Shown here: one piece after another, positions 1 to 12,164 of the stretch | Numbering within the stretch: position 1 is the stretch's first letter | Layout: every line of letters begins with the position of its first letter | Made by a program: the position numbers and the translations under genes | Notes under the pieces: model-generated | Seen by the model: the letters and a program-made list of their open reading frames with translations, nothing else | Database searches by the model: none | Told to the model about the DNA's origin: nothing | DNA from: Hetaerina americana | Taxonomy: Eukaryota; Arthropoda; Insecta; Odonata; Calopterygidae | Direction of reading: 5' to 3' | NCBI GenBank assembly: GCA_022747635.1 | Contig: JAKTNV010000010.1 | Location: forward strand, 39,146,237-39,210,236 | DNA length: 64,000 bases

Positions 1-365
1 TGAGACATGTACAGCTTGCGGATAAGTCCTTATCTCCAATATAATCCAATATTTTTTTTAATACGCTCATTATTTCTACCAATACTCTCATATAACCTTC
101 TACAAATAAATCTTGATTTTTCTCGATATTTCCTTCTATCAGTACCTCTCCCCCTGCTGAATGCAACCTAATTATCCCTTAGGTAACCTCTTTCCCTTCT
201 ATCTATCCTCGAAATTACCATCTTAAATACCACATTAACTGCGTGCAAAGTCAAACTAATCGTTCTATAGACCTCACATACGATTGCATTTCCTTTTCTT
301 TTGGAATGGTAACTGAATCTAGCCTAACGAAATCTACCGGCCAAATTCCACACTAATAAATTTTA
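1..365 (-). mobile_element. RTE-type LINE fragment, reverse transcriptase region, cut by the window edge
   Basis: The first bases (gagacatgtacag...ttgcgga) closely match 3051-3080 of the larger minus-strand LINE, and similarity continues in order through the region that encodes motif A of the reverse transcriptase in that element (compare 3120-3420). Seen: collinear, heavily diverged sequence with no open frame. Inferred: an old copy of the same RTE family lying in the same orientation about 2 kb from the second copy. The left part lies outside the window; the right boundary is where similarity fades, near 365. Confidence 0.6.
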
Positions 366-370
366 TAAAT

Positions 371-2040
371 TGGTTAATTCTATTAATAAAAGCTTTTAAA
401 ATTTAATATTTTTCAAAAGTCGATAATTATTGAAATTTTCAACAGAAGATGATACACAACAGGAGCAAAACTAAAGTTGTGCGATAAAATGATAGACCCG
501 TGAAGCATCGAATTCAGATTCAATTTCCTAACAGGTCGAAGATTTGTATGAAAATGAAGGTTAATTTCCTCATATGAGTGATTCATACAAATAATATTGA
601 AAAAGGAACATTTTAATCAGGCCAAATCTAATACTAATGCATTTCAATCCAATGTCAGAGAACAAATTTCCACAGAAAGAATGCAAGAAAATTTACCAAT
701 ATATGAGATTTAAAAATTTCAACTAAAACCGCGACAGGAGTGACAATAAACCACGCATTGTTGTTCATGTGTTCATACCCGTATCAATCTAATCGAAAGG
801 TGAAATGCTTTTTTTCTCCGTAAATCAATAAGAAAATTTTATAGATATTATCTAGAAGTTTTCATGCACCAAATTCAATCGATTCTGCTTTATAAAGTAC
901 GTGCCACTTCCTTATTATTCAAGCAAAGTATAAAACATCTCTAATGCTAGGTAGTGAGACAAACTTATCAACTAATTCTTCTTTTATTGGAGGAATGTCA
1001 AAGAGAAATCTCTTCTCAATTACATAATATACATTTCTATTTTATGTGATGGTAAGTTGATATAAAACAGTCCTCAGTTGTTTGCTACTCTCTGACACTC
1101 ATCACTTCTTAAATTCCCGGCAATCCAATTTTATCTTTACCGCATACTAAGAATCCATCACACCAAACCCCACTTGTTCCATTTGGTAATAATATAAATG
1201 AAAATTGATACATGAGTCATAATTGAAAAATATATACGCCAAGACGCGTCAATGCGATTCAGTCCTGTGTCCCTCACTACATAATTCTGACTTTTCATAA
1301 TTAAGAATTAAAATTGAGCTTCGATAAGTATACAATTCCACATCACCTTTTACAGGTAAAATATAAAAAATTTAATTCCAATTGATTCTTTTACTTTAAG
1401 TGTTATTCAATATACTTTTTTAAATCAAGCTTGCTATAATGCTTTTCCATGAGGCCAATGCGAATGTACTTTCAAAATGACCGTAATTCAGCAGAACGTC
1501 AAACAATAATATTGCATTCTATTTTTTGATGAAGGGGGAGCTGAATATTATTTGAATAATGCCTTTTAATATTAGTTCAAATTTAGTAAGAAACGTGAGT
1601 AGGTAATACTGTATAAAGGTTGAGTAGGTAAATTATAGGATAGCAAAAACGTTCGAGACTGAAACGTCCATCGAGACTGAAACATTGCTGTAAACATAAT
1701 TGAAAATTGCAAATTAGTAAAAATAAAGATAAACAAATAATTCTGGTTACCTAATTACGTTTTCAAGTTATTTTTGTGTATATTTTACGTCCAGTTCATA
1801 GTTAATCACTAATGAAAATTTTAGCCACTAATAAAACAAAGAATTTATCCGGGTTTCCCAAGCACTCCCATATTTTGACCAAATAAGGATAAAATGTAAA
1901 ATTTGGGCTAAGAATGTATTCCTACAATAAATTCCCCACTCAGTAAACATTTTCAGTGCAAGTATTTTCCCCATAATACAGGAGGCCACTTATTGGAAAA
2001 TATATTTGTTCCCATATTAGCAGAAATTTCCTACAGAATA
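371..2040. other. AT-rich intergenic stretch
   Basis: No open frame of note and no repeat I recognise. A short direct repeat (tcgagactgaaac) occurs twice near 1650-1685. Nothing else supported. Confidence 0.5.
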
Positions 2041-2108
2041 ATTATTATTAAGTAATCTACCGGTTAAGGTAGGCTTTTGGATGGACCCAACTACCAAATA
2101 AATATTTT

Positions 2109-3417
2109 TTGACTCCTAACAAAACACAATCCAGCAACCTACTCTACATCATATCCCTCGTCATCTCTGAATACTTCCTTCCTCCATTAAACCCGTCCAA
2201 CATCCCTATGCTGTTCCTGCGCTTTCCTCGTTTGCCCAACATTCTCCCCTCTATTACAGTCTTGAACATCCCACTGCCGATCAATACACCCTTCATCCAT
2301 TTTTCTGCTTCCTTATGATTTATCCCAATAAACCCCTCCCCTCGCATACCATACCTAGCACTTCCTCATATGTTTACCTTTCGGTCCATTTCACCTTCTC
2401 CGTTCTTCTCCACACTCACATTGCAAAAGCCTTCTATCTACTCCTGTCATCATGCTTCAGTGATCACGTTTCCGCGCCAGACATAGGTACACTCTAAATC
2501 ACAGTTTTGACGAGTCTTTTCTTAACATCCTTGCTCAACGTCTCTCTCATCAACACCCTCCGCCTTGTGAAGGCCTCTTTGCATAGCGCAATTCCTCTCC
2601 TTACGTCCCTACTACTTCGACCGTATTGGTCCAAAACACTTCCGAGATACGTAAACTGTTCTACCTGCTCTAGTTTTTGCCCTCCTATTTTAATGTTTAG
2701 CTTAGCCTTTTTTCTGGAAAATCGCATAACCTTTGTTTTATCTATATTGATTCTCATCCCATATCTATCGCACTGAATTTCCAATTCATTCAGCAATGCT
2801 TGCAATCCCTTGGCTGATTGGCAAACTAAAGCTTGGTCATCAGCATACGTAATTAGCTGACTTTATGAATTCGCCACTGACTTTCATTCCTACCTCCAGT
2901 TCTTCCAATGCCTCTTCAATCATTTTCTTCAAAAATACAAGCAAGTACAAATATTCTTGTACATCGAAGAGTACAGGTGATAATGGACAACCCTGTGGTA
3001 ATCCTTTCTAACACTACCCACCCGGACTCTCCGTTCCACCTGCGCAGTGTGAGACATGTACAGGTTGCGGATTAGTCTCCTATCCCTATATTCTATTTAT
3101 ATTTTCTGCAATGCTCTCATTCGTTTTTCCTAATTCACTCCATCAAACGCCTTCTCGCAATCTTTGAAACAGGCAAATACGTCCTGATTATATTCTATAT
3201 TCCTCTCGATTCGTGATCTCATAACTGCAATGGCATCACGCGTGCCTCTCCCCTTTTTTAACCCAAACTGTTCATCCTCTAAGCAATCATTTGCCTTGCT
3301 TTCCATACTTTTGTTGACGATTCTAAGAACCACTCTAGTTGCATAGTAAATCAAACTTATTTTTCTATAGTTCTTATATGATGTAGCCTTTGCCTCTTTC
3401 GGAATAGGAACTAACAC
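2109..3417 (-). pseudogene. RTE LINE reverse transcriptase and C-terminal region (broken)
   Basis: Minus-strand translation shows the finger/palm start (VPIPKEAKATSYKNYRKISL), the motif A region with KAFDGVN, and the catalytic YADD box encoded at 2836-2847. Downstream is the thumb with YLGSVLDQYGR and KKRLVKTVI, then the C-terminal portion with FKTVIEGRMLGKRG at about 2220-2270. These pieces sit in different frames, separated by stops and shifts, so no intact enzyme is made. The Asp normally found in the FxD part of motif A is present (FKDCEKAFD). Family: RTE clade, often annotated as craniofacial development protein 2-like in arthropod genomes. Confidence 0.8.
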
Positions 3418-3964
3418 TCATCTCTCAAAGTCTTCTGGTCAGATTCCTTCCTCATAGATGCTACGAATTAGTCCATATAGTCTCTTCCAAACTACATTTT
3501 CCTAAAACTTTCAGTATTTCCGCTGGAATGTTGTTCACTCCCTCATCTTTATTTTATTAAATCTCCCTTAATGTCCTTTCTATTTCATCGTCGAGTATGC
3601 CTGGACCTAAGTTATCTTCCTCTACGTCATATTCTCTTTCTACAGCTACTTCCTGTATGTCTAACCTTTTTGACCTACGTTCTTTACTATACAATTATTC
3701 TATATATTCCTACCATCTCTCTTGGATCTTTTCTGTGTCAACAATTATCTTACTCGACTTATCTCTAACTATTATGTTAGCACAGATCTTCCAATCTTAC
3801 TTCCTGATAGTGATAAAACTTGCTGTATAGCGCACCAATTTCACACTTCCTCTGCAAACATTCCATATCTTTGCAGTGCGTCTTCTTTACTTCTTTTGAT
3901 TTATTTGTTGCCCGTCTTAATCTATTGTATAACTCTTTATACTTCCTTTTGCCAAGCTCTGTCT

Positions 3965-4600
3965 TTACACTCTCCCATTTTCCTCACTTATCTTTGTAAT
4001 CATCTCATCCGTGATCCATGGTTTCCTTGCCCTTTTCCCATTTACGGTTGCCATAGTTTCTTTCGCGGCTTTCGATATTCCTTTTTTGATTAATTCCCAT
4101 TTTTCCTCGATAGTACTCGGATCTTTACTCTCAGCGATGATTTTGGCTACAGCTTGCAGATACTCCTTCCTTGTCACTCCATTTAATGCTTCTACATTAC
4201 ATTTCCTTACCAGCCGCCCCTGCCGTATCTCTTTGAAACGGGCGCTACAATTCATAACAACTAAACTGTGGTCAGAGTTTGCATCCGCTTCCAGCAAGCT
4301 GTGCGCTTTGACCACACTGTTCCTAAACCTGTGGCTAGCCAGAATACAATCTAAGTGATACCTATCTGAGTCACCTGGCATTTTCCATGTATAGCTGCAC
4401 CTTTTGTGATGTCTAAACCAAGTGTTAGTGATGACTAACCCCTGTCTCCTGCAGAATTCAATTCTTTTCTCCCTGCGGTCATTCCTGGTACCTAAACCGT
4501 AGTCCCCTACCTCTTAGGCGAAGGAAGAGATCAACATCTCTTCCTTCGCCTACCATCGCATTTCAATCCCCTCAGTATAAAATGTTTCCCTGCATGAGCA
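3965..4600 (-). pseudogene. RTE LINE endonuclease C-terminal part and linker (broken)
   Basis: The longest open piece (3965-4381, 138 codons) starts MPGDSDRYHLDCILASHRFR and includes DANSDHSLV, the SDH box of APE-type endonucleases, followed by the linker with KPWITDEMI typical of RTE/BovB proteins. Just upstream on the minus strand the frame reads VGDYGLGTRNDRRE, part of the same endonuclease. This stretch is interrupted by the hairpin at 4515-4552. The same domain is found at 14329-14556 in the plus-strand copy, where the corresponding start reads MPGDSGECYLDCI. Confidence 0.8.
4515..4552. repeat. Perfect 17-bp inverted repeat with 4-base loop
   Basis: Bases 4515-4531 (taggcgaaggaagagat) are the exact reverse complement of 4536-4552, separated by caac. 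It lies inside the endonuclease region of the RTE LINE, where the neighbouring frame is otherwise recognisable, so it looks like a local inverted duplication acquired after insertion. Confidence 0.9.
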
Positions 4601-5450
4601 AACGCGATTATGTCCTCTAACTGATCGTACATATGTCATCGACTTCTTCCTACTTATGACTGCTCGGTGGCATGTATGCCTGAACAATGACCAAGTTCGT
4701 CGGTTCTACTTTTAGCTCTACTAGTAATATTCTATCTGTTGCTTGTTATGTTGACTACGCTTCTTCCTATCTTTTTATTCAATATTATGGCAAACCCTCG
4801 TTGGCTCTCGTTTCCGTCGCTTTATATTATTCTATAACTATAACTTCAGTAATCCCCGCTATCCTTCCATCTCAACTTGCATAAAACTAAAATATCTTAA
4901 TTTATTCTTTCCATCTCTCGCCTAATATTCTCTAATTTTTCTGTCCTCGCATTCTTCTAACATACCAAGTTCCTATTGTAACTGATTTGGTCTTCTTCTT
5001 CTGTCTCCTGTCCTGCTGCTGTCAGTTTTTCTTTACAAGTGTTTCGTGAGATAAAAACCGCGGAAAATTTGCCTCTCTCGCTGCCGGGCACGACACATGG
5101 CCGATTGGGCCGAGCCCCGTAGTTGCCAGGACTCATATTCACGATACTGTCGATCATTATATTCTTGGGAATGATAATTGAGGTGGTTTCCCGTTTTCTT
5201 CTTCAATAGTCTTTTTAACGCGAGACCATCACTCAATGACCGCCCCACTGGGGTCAGACGCCTTTGCAGCCGCCTCACTGAGGAACAGACGCTTTGTGGA
5301 CCCTTTTCTCTGTCTCCTAACCTTCGACCTATCTGCCATGGGTGACCCTACCAGGAGAAATCATCATTACTCCTGCCAGCACAGCTGTAGTGGTCATCGG
5401 AACGCACAAGCCCTTCCACCACGTCCAAGGTTGTGGTCCATGGGGGGGTC

Positions 5451-5991
5451 CCAAGGGAATATAAAATCTAAATTTATTTGTCAAATATTTTTTTTATTTT
5501 CTATAACGAAATTATTTCAATTTTATAAGGTATACTAAATATCCGATTCAAAACTTCATGCAATGGGTACCTATATGTTTTGCTAAAGGCTGAAGCTTCT
5601 CAATGCAGAAATCCTTTAATATTACGGTGCTATTTGACTTGGAAATAACCTCAAATCTCCATTTCATTCCATGCGTGAGATAGCAGTCAAAAAGTGATAT
5701 GTTGATGGAATATAATAATAAATCTTATTTTTGCTTTTAGAATGTGTAGTCTGTCGGATGGGATTTTAAAGTGCTTTCGACGCCTCTTGTTGGAGAACCG
5801 GATGTGGACGACGGGTTTCTCTTTACCAAATATACCAAACTATTCCAAATGGAACTGAAGATTCAATCGTAGGACATTGACAAAAGTAACTAAGTACTAC
5901 TTTTGACAAGAAACGCACTTTCAGCTAACATCCTTATATATTTTTGTTTTATCTAGTTTTGCATAACTTCATCTTATCATAATTGATGGTT
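5451..5991. other. AT-rich spacer
   Basis: Sequence between the RTE LINE and the first hammerhead-like repeat. No coding signal or repeat recognised. Confidence 0.5.
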
Positions 5992-6110
5992 TCCGGCGCA
6001 ACTTTATGGAATCGATTTTTATTGGAAATGAAAAATGGTAACTTTGTGATTCCACAGAAAATCTATTGCGATGCAACCCGGGTTCCGACGTTCAACATCA
6101 TCTTTAGGTA
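5992..6110 (-). repeat. Diverged copy of the hammerhead-bearing (Penelope-like) repeat
   Basis: On the minus strand this reads ctaaagatgatgttgaac, then cgtcggaacccggg, followed about 35 bases on by tgtggaatcacaaag and finally attccataaagttgcgcc. The same blocks occur in the same order on the plus strand at 12175-12290 (ctgatgatgacgttcaac, cgtcgaaacctggg, gtgtggaattacaaag, attccataaagttacgcc). The hammerhead core is damaged (CTAAAGA for CTGANGA, GGAA for GAAA), so self-cleavage is not expected. Confidence 0.65.
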
Positions 6111-8041
6111 ACAACTCTCACATACATCCATCTATATATACTACACTCAGGTAGGGGCGGAGAGGTGAGGTCGGAGAGTGGGTGGGTGAGGGAAGTGAGC
6201 AATGATTGTTGGAGGAAAGGACAGAAAAATCAAGATTTCTCAAAAATCAAGGCCAAGAAACACAAGAAAAATCAAGATCGTACATTTTCTCAAGAAATTT
6301 CTCAAATGTTTTGTCATTTATAAGACATGTAAACCGTCAAAGCTACACGTTGAAAATATTATTAACTGTAAAACTGCAAGCGAGCTTTGTTTTAATAGTT
6401 TGCCGTCACAGCTTATAGAGTATCACATAACCACTATCGCTAACCATCCAAGATTACTACCGGGCTCAGGAGAATCTGAAGATCAGATTCTTCGACGAAC
6501 TAATGATCAACGCTTTGGATTTCTGGTTCTCGTCGTGCCGTTCCGAAGTCCGTGGGTAGCGGGGAGGAATTGTCATCTGAAGAGCATCGAATTTCCGATT
6601 CGGGAGCCAATGGACGCCCTTGCGGCAGTCCGGATCAGCAAAAACCAAACATTTACTATCATTAGGGACGCTTCACGTCAAACCCGCACGAAGGATGTCT
6701 GCCACAAAGAGACGCAATTTCAACCGCCCAAGAGGTCCAAAACAATCCTCCGTCTTTGTTCCGGTCGAGATTTCGGAAGGATCCGAAAGGATTTTGTGCT
6801 CGAGAGGGAACTGGGTGGGGGAGTGGAGTGGAGTAGAGGAGGCCCAGGGTGCGTGGGGCTGCGAGATTTCCCAAGACGATAAGGGAGGCGTTCAAGAGGG
6901 CGAATACTTGCCAAGGCCCGACCAAGGAGAGGGAAAAGGAATCAGGAAAGTGGGTTGGGAGGAGGGGGAAGGGTAAAGGAAACGGAGCCGGCTTCTCCGC
7001 CCTCTCATCCTCCTCGATCGCTGGATTGGGAGGATAAGGAGATGATGAGGGATGAGATTCGGAGGACTGTGTGATGTCGAAGGACGAGAAATGTATGGAG
7101 CGAAATATGGCCGCAGGATCTTCGAACTTGAAAATCGCGGCTCTTGTGTTAACTTGAGTATCGAAAAAGTATGGAGTTTACAATTACAAAATCATTACAA
7201 ATGGAATCTTTCGTGCCACAAATTATATACATAAACGTCGAAATCACTTATCGTTTTCTACGTAAAAACATAAATTGTGCATTAAATATGCAACCCTGCG
7301 TGAATGTGCGAATTAAAGACATTTCCCGAGTGTAAATAATGTGCTCCTTCGATTCCATGTCAATGATAATGTTACTATTAACATTGTTCGGAAACCCGAC
7401 AATCAGCTTAAAAATTTTTATCATTCATGTAGATAGTTACGTTTGAAACGTCGAAATATCGTACCACCTTGAAGTAATGATTACTTGCGGGAGTAAAACT
7501 TTAAATGGGGTTCAATTTGGAAAATTGACTTTTGCGTCCCAGGCCTACTCCTATTTGAATTCAGTATCGATTCCGGCCAAGTATGATGCTTCGTTGGAGT
7601 AGTTGCCGGTCTTGTATCCACCCTGGTGAATGCGAATGTTCCAGCATAACCGATCGGTAATGAGCTAGTAAAAAACATATTTTTAATTAATGTTTTTAGG
7701 GGACTTGAGCCGGGTTTAGGAGCTTACATGTACGTCACGGCGACCACTGCAACAATATTGATCTCCAGCGTATAGACAAGATTCACCGAGGAAGTTCACC
7801 CTGAATGGTTCTTAATTCAATGAAAAGTGATCGGTGATGGTTCGGATACTGAGTGTATCTATGTCTTAAAACGTAAAGCGGCCAGTGGAGTAGTAGGAGA
7901 AAGGGCGGGGGATGGTTTTTCACTTTATCATTTTAATTCACCTCCATATTGATTGCGCTTCACTCACCTCCACCAATTTCTTACCTGCTTACCCCACGTA
8001 CCTACCCAATCTCCTATTTCTCTAATATCAACCTCCTTTAT
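6111..8041. other. Unassigned stretch with a purine-rich plus strand at 6140-7040
   Basis: Between 6140 and 7040 the plus strand is rich in G and A and of higher GC than its surroundings. A 226-codon open frame (6202-6882) crosses it: the N-terminal half is lysine-rich and low in complexity, the C-terminal half arginine-rich, and I recognise no domain. Overlapping frames on both strands are also open there, which suggests composition rather than coding. From 7040 to 8041 the sequence returns to AT-rich background with nothing recognised. Confidence 0.35.
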
Positions 8042-8086
8042 GTTTAACAAATCATTAATCCTTAGAGGATAAATGATTTGTTAAAC
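8042..8086. repeat. 21-bp inverted repeat with 3-base loop
   Basis: Bases 8042-8062 pair with 8066-8086 (gtttaacaaatcatt... against its reverse complement) with a single mismatch (8057 against 8071) and the loop tag. It resembles the hairpins at 4515 and 10725 in design but not in sequence. Confidence 0.85.
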
Positions 8087-8583
8087 GACGACTTTTGTTT
8101 TGTTGAAAAACGACGAGATTTGTTTCTCTCACGACGGAAAAGGAGATGCCGCTCTAAACGAACACCGCCGACGCGACTACAGCAGACTCCTGGGAGACCC
8201 GAAAAAAAGATAATGAATGGGAAAATTTAACAACTTTTAAATTTTACCACGGTACACTACTTTCCTATGAATTTTAGAATTATGCGCCGTGTAAAAAGGC
8301 GACGGCATGGTCCATGTCTCTTTTCTGCTGTGTATAGTCTTCATCACGTCTCTCACCCAGAATCACCATTCTAATGTTCATCAGTAGAAAATTAACTCAA
8401 GCGATCGCATTCAATATATTACATTTGCTAGCATAAGTATTTCCTTGCAAAACATTCTTGACCGTGATTGAAGTCATGCACGATGTGCAAGGACTAGAAG
8501 ATGAAAATACGATCTGAGCTCGAGAACTTGTGGTTCAGGATCTCTATAATCTGCATTATGTTCTCTGCCATGACTTAGACGAC
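8087..8583. other. Unassigned stretch
   Basis: A moderately GC-rich patch (8130-8200) followed by AT-rich background. No gene or repeat recognised. Confidence 0.4.
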
Positions 8584-8800
8584 AGATAGATAGAGGTCTT
8601 TATTTGGGCGAAATTGAGACCAAATTGTCCAGTAGTCCAATGGACAGATGTAGTAGAAGAGAGATTAGGGGAAGGAAAGTAATGATAAGGGCACACCAAT
8701 CCTGTTAGTCTTGGAAAAGACCGGGTTGAGATACGAGCCCTTGTATTTAGGATAAGCAGGAAAGGGCATGGGTGACTTAGGTTGCCCGAAGAGATCAGGA
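8584..8800 (-). repeat. Possible retroposon end with short tetranucleotide tail
   Basis: On the minus strand the block ends aataaagacctctatctatc, that is, a polyadenylation-like AATAAA followed by a short CTAT-type tail, as seen at the 3' ends of LINE-mobilised elements. Near 8725-8745 is a motif resembling a tRNA T-arm (ccgggttgagatacgagccc), but it points the other way, so the element type is unclear. Only one copy is visible and no target duplication was found. Confidence 0.3.
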
Positions 8801-10724
8801 ATTATCAGGCTTTAAAGCTGCCTGTGAGAAATAGTGAATTTCTCACATTCCTGAGTTTTAGCTATAACATATTTTGAACACGTTGCAAAAACATTTATTT
8901 TAAAACTTTGCATATTTTATATAGTTTTGCACGCGTATACTCTTTGAGAATGCACACTATCATTCGAAACCTCATTTGGATAAAAAGGCTTATTTTATTG
9001 AATAGAGCGATTAACAGACTATCTTAAGACGGCAAATTTACGCTCTTCTTATGAAACTACCAATAAAAGGATCTTACGCACCCGATTAAATCATCCCCCA
9101 CAGTCAAAAAGTATTCATTAAAGGAAAAAGATGCCGGTAACACGATGGATACGGGCCTTCCTCTAATAGCGGTGGGCGAACAGAATTCATTTTGTCATTT
9201 ACAACCCAAAATAGGGCGGTTTTCATTTAGTCATTAAAATTATATTCGAGTGCATTCATGAATTATCTACTGCATTTTGAGCGCGTAATAAAGTTTTACC
9301 ATCGAATATTTCCCGAAAGTTATAATTTTCTATTGAGAGTAAAAATATATAAAATAAGGAATGACTTCCCAGTTTTCCTCATCATATTTCCGAATAGAAC
9401 CCAAAAACCATATTCGATTGAGCTACGTACGGAAAGTATATTTATGGAGGATAATTATGGAGAGTTTTGTAAACCAGTGCGCTTACGACATGTTACATTC
9501 AGGTTGAAAACTATTTATACCGAGGAGTAATTATATAGCAGATACTGTGGCGATATAATGGAAACTTTCCACTTTCATCATGAGCATGTGAATCGATCGA
9601 AATTATCATTTCTCATTATTCTCATTCTAATAAGGTTTATATATAAAGTATACCTTTGTTTCCTTGACTTTCAATTGTTTAACTTAAAAAAAATGAAAAT
9701 TTGTTGGTGGAACGAATTAAGTTACAAAAAAGAAAATTTCAAATACAGCTGTCAATTTTATTCGTTGAATAAATTATCGTTATCGTAATAAATGCGTTGC
9801 ACTTTATGTCGGACAGCGCTCTCTTCATTTTAAACCTAAAAATGTAAACACGATTAGATAGGATGGGGTGTGTGAGATTCAGCAATTTTATCCTAGTACA
9901 TAAAATCTTATCCTTAAATGAATTTTGTTATCAAGTACGTATATGCACGGTGACCAATTGTCTGTAACAAATAATAAAGAAGGAATCAGCCTTCTGTGCC
10001 ACAGATTGTCTTTGATTTCTGAGACGACCAGTTGTCCTTAGTGACCAATCAAATGGAAAGATTCGTGTGACTACAATTGAATATATCAGTGTAAACAATG
10101 ATCAATACTTTTGAAATATATAATACGAGTATTTGCCAATATGCAGGCTCACGACAAGGTAATTCTGCATATGGGCAGAATTTCTAACAATATTTTCATG
10201 CGGAATAAAAACAACCATTTTCTTATCTTAAGTCTCAGTTTTTGAGGAAGCGCATTTTTTATTTCGGTTGAAATTTTATTATTAACTCTTGGACAATTTT
10301 TGGACTGTTTTCAATTCTCTCAATATGAGAGATGCAAAATTTCTTCTCTAGTCGCTACGCAGGGAATGATTTTAGGACTTGGGTTCAATTTCTGCCATGC
10401 TCCAAATTTCCTGATAAAATCACACAAAATGATAAAAAATAGATTCTTCTCACGAAGAAATGAGTTTGGGAGTCTCTATCCGCTGCCAACCCAAATGTTT
10501 CGAGAAATCAGCTGATACGCCTTTCCCTTGCTTCCAGCCCTGACTGAATTAATAGATATTGCAAACAATACCCAGAAGTAACTATCCTAAAGATTGAGTT
10601 GGAGAATATAATTTTGGATTCCTTGTTTAGCGCGTGTTCCTTATTTCTCTCAGATCCCCTACAGCATTTCATTTCACTCCCTTCACTTCTCCCCTCACTG
10701 CCGTGCAATTCCTCGTCGCTAGAT
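8801..10724. other. AT-rich intergenic stretch
   Basis: Background sequence. Small open frames (for example 9258-9530) have AT-rich composition with no recognisable domain. Nothing else supported. Confidence 0.45.
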
Positions 10725-10786
10725 TTGTATGCCTGCCCTAAAGTTGCATGCGCGTAGGCGCATGCAACTTTAGGGCAGGCATACAA
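10725..10786. repeat. Perfect 29-bp inverted repeat with 4-base loop
   Basis: Bases 10725-10753 (ttgtatgcctgccctaaagt...) are the exact reverse complement of 10758-10786; the loop is gtag. I checked every pair by eye. The arms include the self-complementary core gcatgc. It lies in unique-looking sequence with no terminal duplication evident. Confidence 0.95.
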
Positions 10787-12058
10787 TTCACAATGCTGTG
10801 GAGTAAAAACGACGTGACCCTAAGAGAACCAGAAAATAATGGCACGAGAGCAAGACGAATTAAATCGGGGCCAATTCACTATCGGGAACCCGCTTATTAA
10901 CACGTAATGAAGACCAGTTGCGGAGTGGGGAAGGGGAGAACGGGAGTTGGGGGAGATATATTAGCGACTCTTAACAATTACCTCTCTTCCCCCTCCGCCA
11001 CCACCCACTCCATCAAGGAACCATCTTTCCGCCCACGCCTTCCAACTCAGCCCTCGTGTTGGAAGGTGCCACCCCCCCCCCCACTGCCAGGTCTCACTGG
11101 AGGACCCATGTTCCATCTCCTCGCTCATCTCACTCCCCACTCATTTACGCAACCGCACTTTCTCCCTCTCTCCTCCAACCCCTGCCCCATCTAACCTTTT
11201 CTCACTCCTCCCTCAAGTCCCTTCCCCCTTTCAAATTCTCATCTCACGTCCCCCACCCCTCGAACCTTCGGAAAAGAGAGTGTGGGGGGGGTCTCTCCTC
11301 GTCCTCGGCCCCCGGACCCCGTCCCCTCTCGCCCTTCCCCAACCCACTCCCCTCGATTCCATTTCAGCATTCTTCTTCTCGTTTTAGATATCGATCTCGG
11401 ATCTTTAAGAAACGAGAGGACTCCGTCACACAAAATGAGGGACTGGCACATGGATCGGCTTCCCGACTGAACTGAGAGCTATGGGCGTCGACGAAGGCGA
11501 CACTTTGGATGCATGAGAGGAGCTTTAAAGTTCTTAGAAGAGGGGGTTCGCCGGCACCGTGATTAACTGCTGCTTCAAATAAGACTCAAAATAATTCATA
11601 TGGGATAATTATCTTTCATGCAGCAGTAGCTTAGAAATACCAGAAAAGAATATAATTCACCTTTGCTCCCCCTAGCGGAAGGCTCAGCTTTTCAGCACAT
11701 TGAAATTGAGCAACCACGTTCATGTCATTTTGCCAAATATAATTGGTCAGTTCTTTTTTAAACGCCATTTCTCACCTACCGAGAATTCTGCCGAGCAAAA
11801 TTTAATAAAGGTAAACAAAAGGTAAATTTCAAAGCGAAAATATAATTTTTTTGGGACAATATTCATTTGAATTCTATGCATTTAATAAAATCCACAACCA
11901 AACTATCCGTTGAGCAAACTTAAGTCAATCGTCGATGAATTAAATCTGAGGAATACGGACGTAGTCTTAGATAATTTTTTTTTATTTTCTACTAATTGAT
12001 TTTAATACATAGTGGAGCACGGTGCTCTTTTTTAATCGCAATCTATATAAAATAGACA
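10787..12058. other. Unassigned stretch with a pyrimidine-rich plus strand at 10980-11370
   Basis: From about 10980 to 11370 the plus strand is dominated by C and T, including a run of C at about 11068-11081. Several frames on both strands stay open across it, encoding only proline/serine-rich low-complexity peptides. I treat these as composition effects. The remainder is AT-rich with nothing recognised. Confidence 0.4.
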
Positions 12059-12107
12059 CATTGAAATGAAATGAAATAATTGACTTTGTAATTCCACACA
12101 CTTCATT

Positions 12108-12155
12108 TTAAAAACACGACCCAGGTTTCGACGTTGAACGTCTTCATCCGGTCAT
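12108..12155 (-). ncRNA. Second, mutated hammerhead-like core on the opposite strand
   Basis: Read on the minus strand, the left arm gives CGGATGA (12144-12150) in place of CTGATGA, one extra base, stem II gacg/cgtc, GAAA (12126-12129), and the GTC triplet followed by gtgttttt. The stem I side is in better shape than on the other arm, but the core carries U4 to G, a position where change is known to abolish hammerhead activity. The two arms thus carry different, single defects. Confidence 0.35.
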
Positions 12156-12164
12156 AAGTGCGCC

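Larger units (their letters stand above)
2041..5450 (-). mobile_element. RTE-type (BovB-like) LINE, near full length, degenerate
   Basis: Non-LTR retrotransposon read on the minus strand. Its 5' end (near 5450, beginning ccccatggaccac on the minus strand) is shared with the plus-strand copy at 13308, so it probably marks the true element start. Order on the minus strand: untranslated leader (about 5450-4900), APE-type endonuclease (about 4900-3965), reverse transcriptase (about 3417-2494), C-terminal domain (to about 2100), and a short 3' tail of TAATAA-type units near 2050-2039. Such elements nick DNA with the endonuclease and copy their RNA into the nick. The frame is broken into pieces by stops and shifts, so it is an inactive copy. 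No target-site duplication was found. Confidence 0.85.

Noticed and set aside
6202..6882. 226-codon plus-strand open frame as a gene
   Set aside because: No domain, abrupt change of composition midway, and other frames on both strands are open over the same bases. Mentioned in the region entry only.
10907..11475. Proline/serine-rich open frames on both strands
   Set aside because: Explained by the pyrimidine-rich plus strand.
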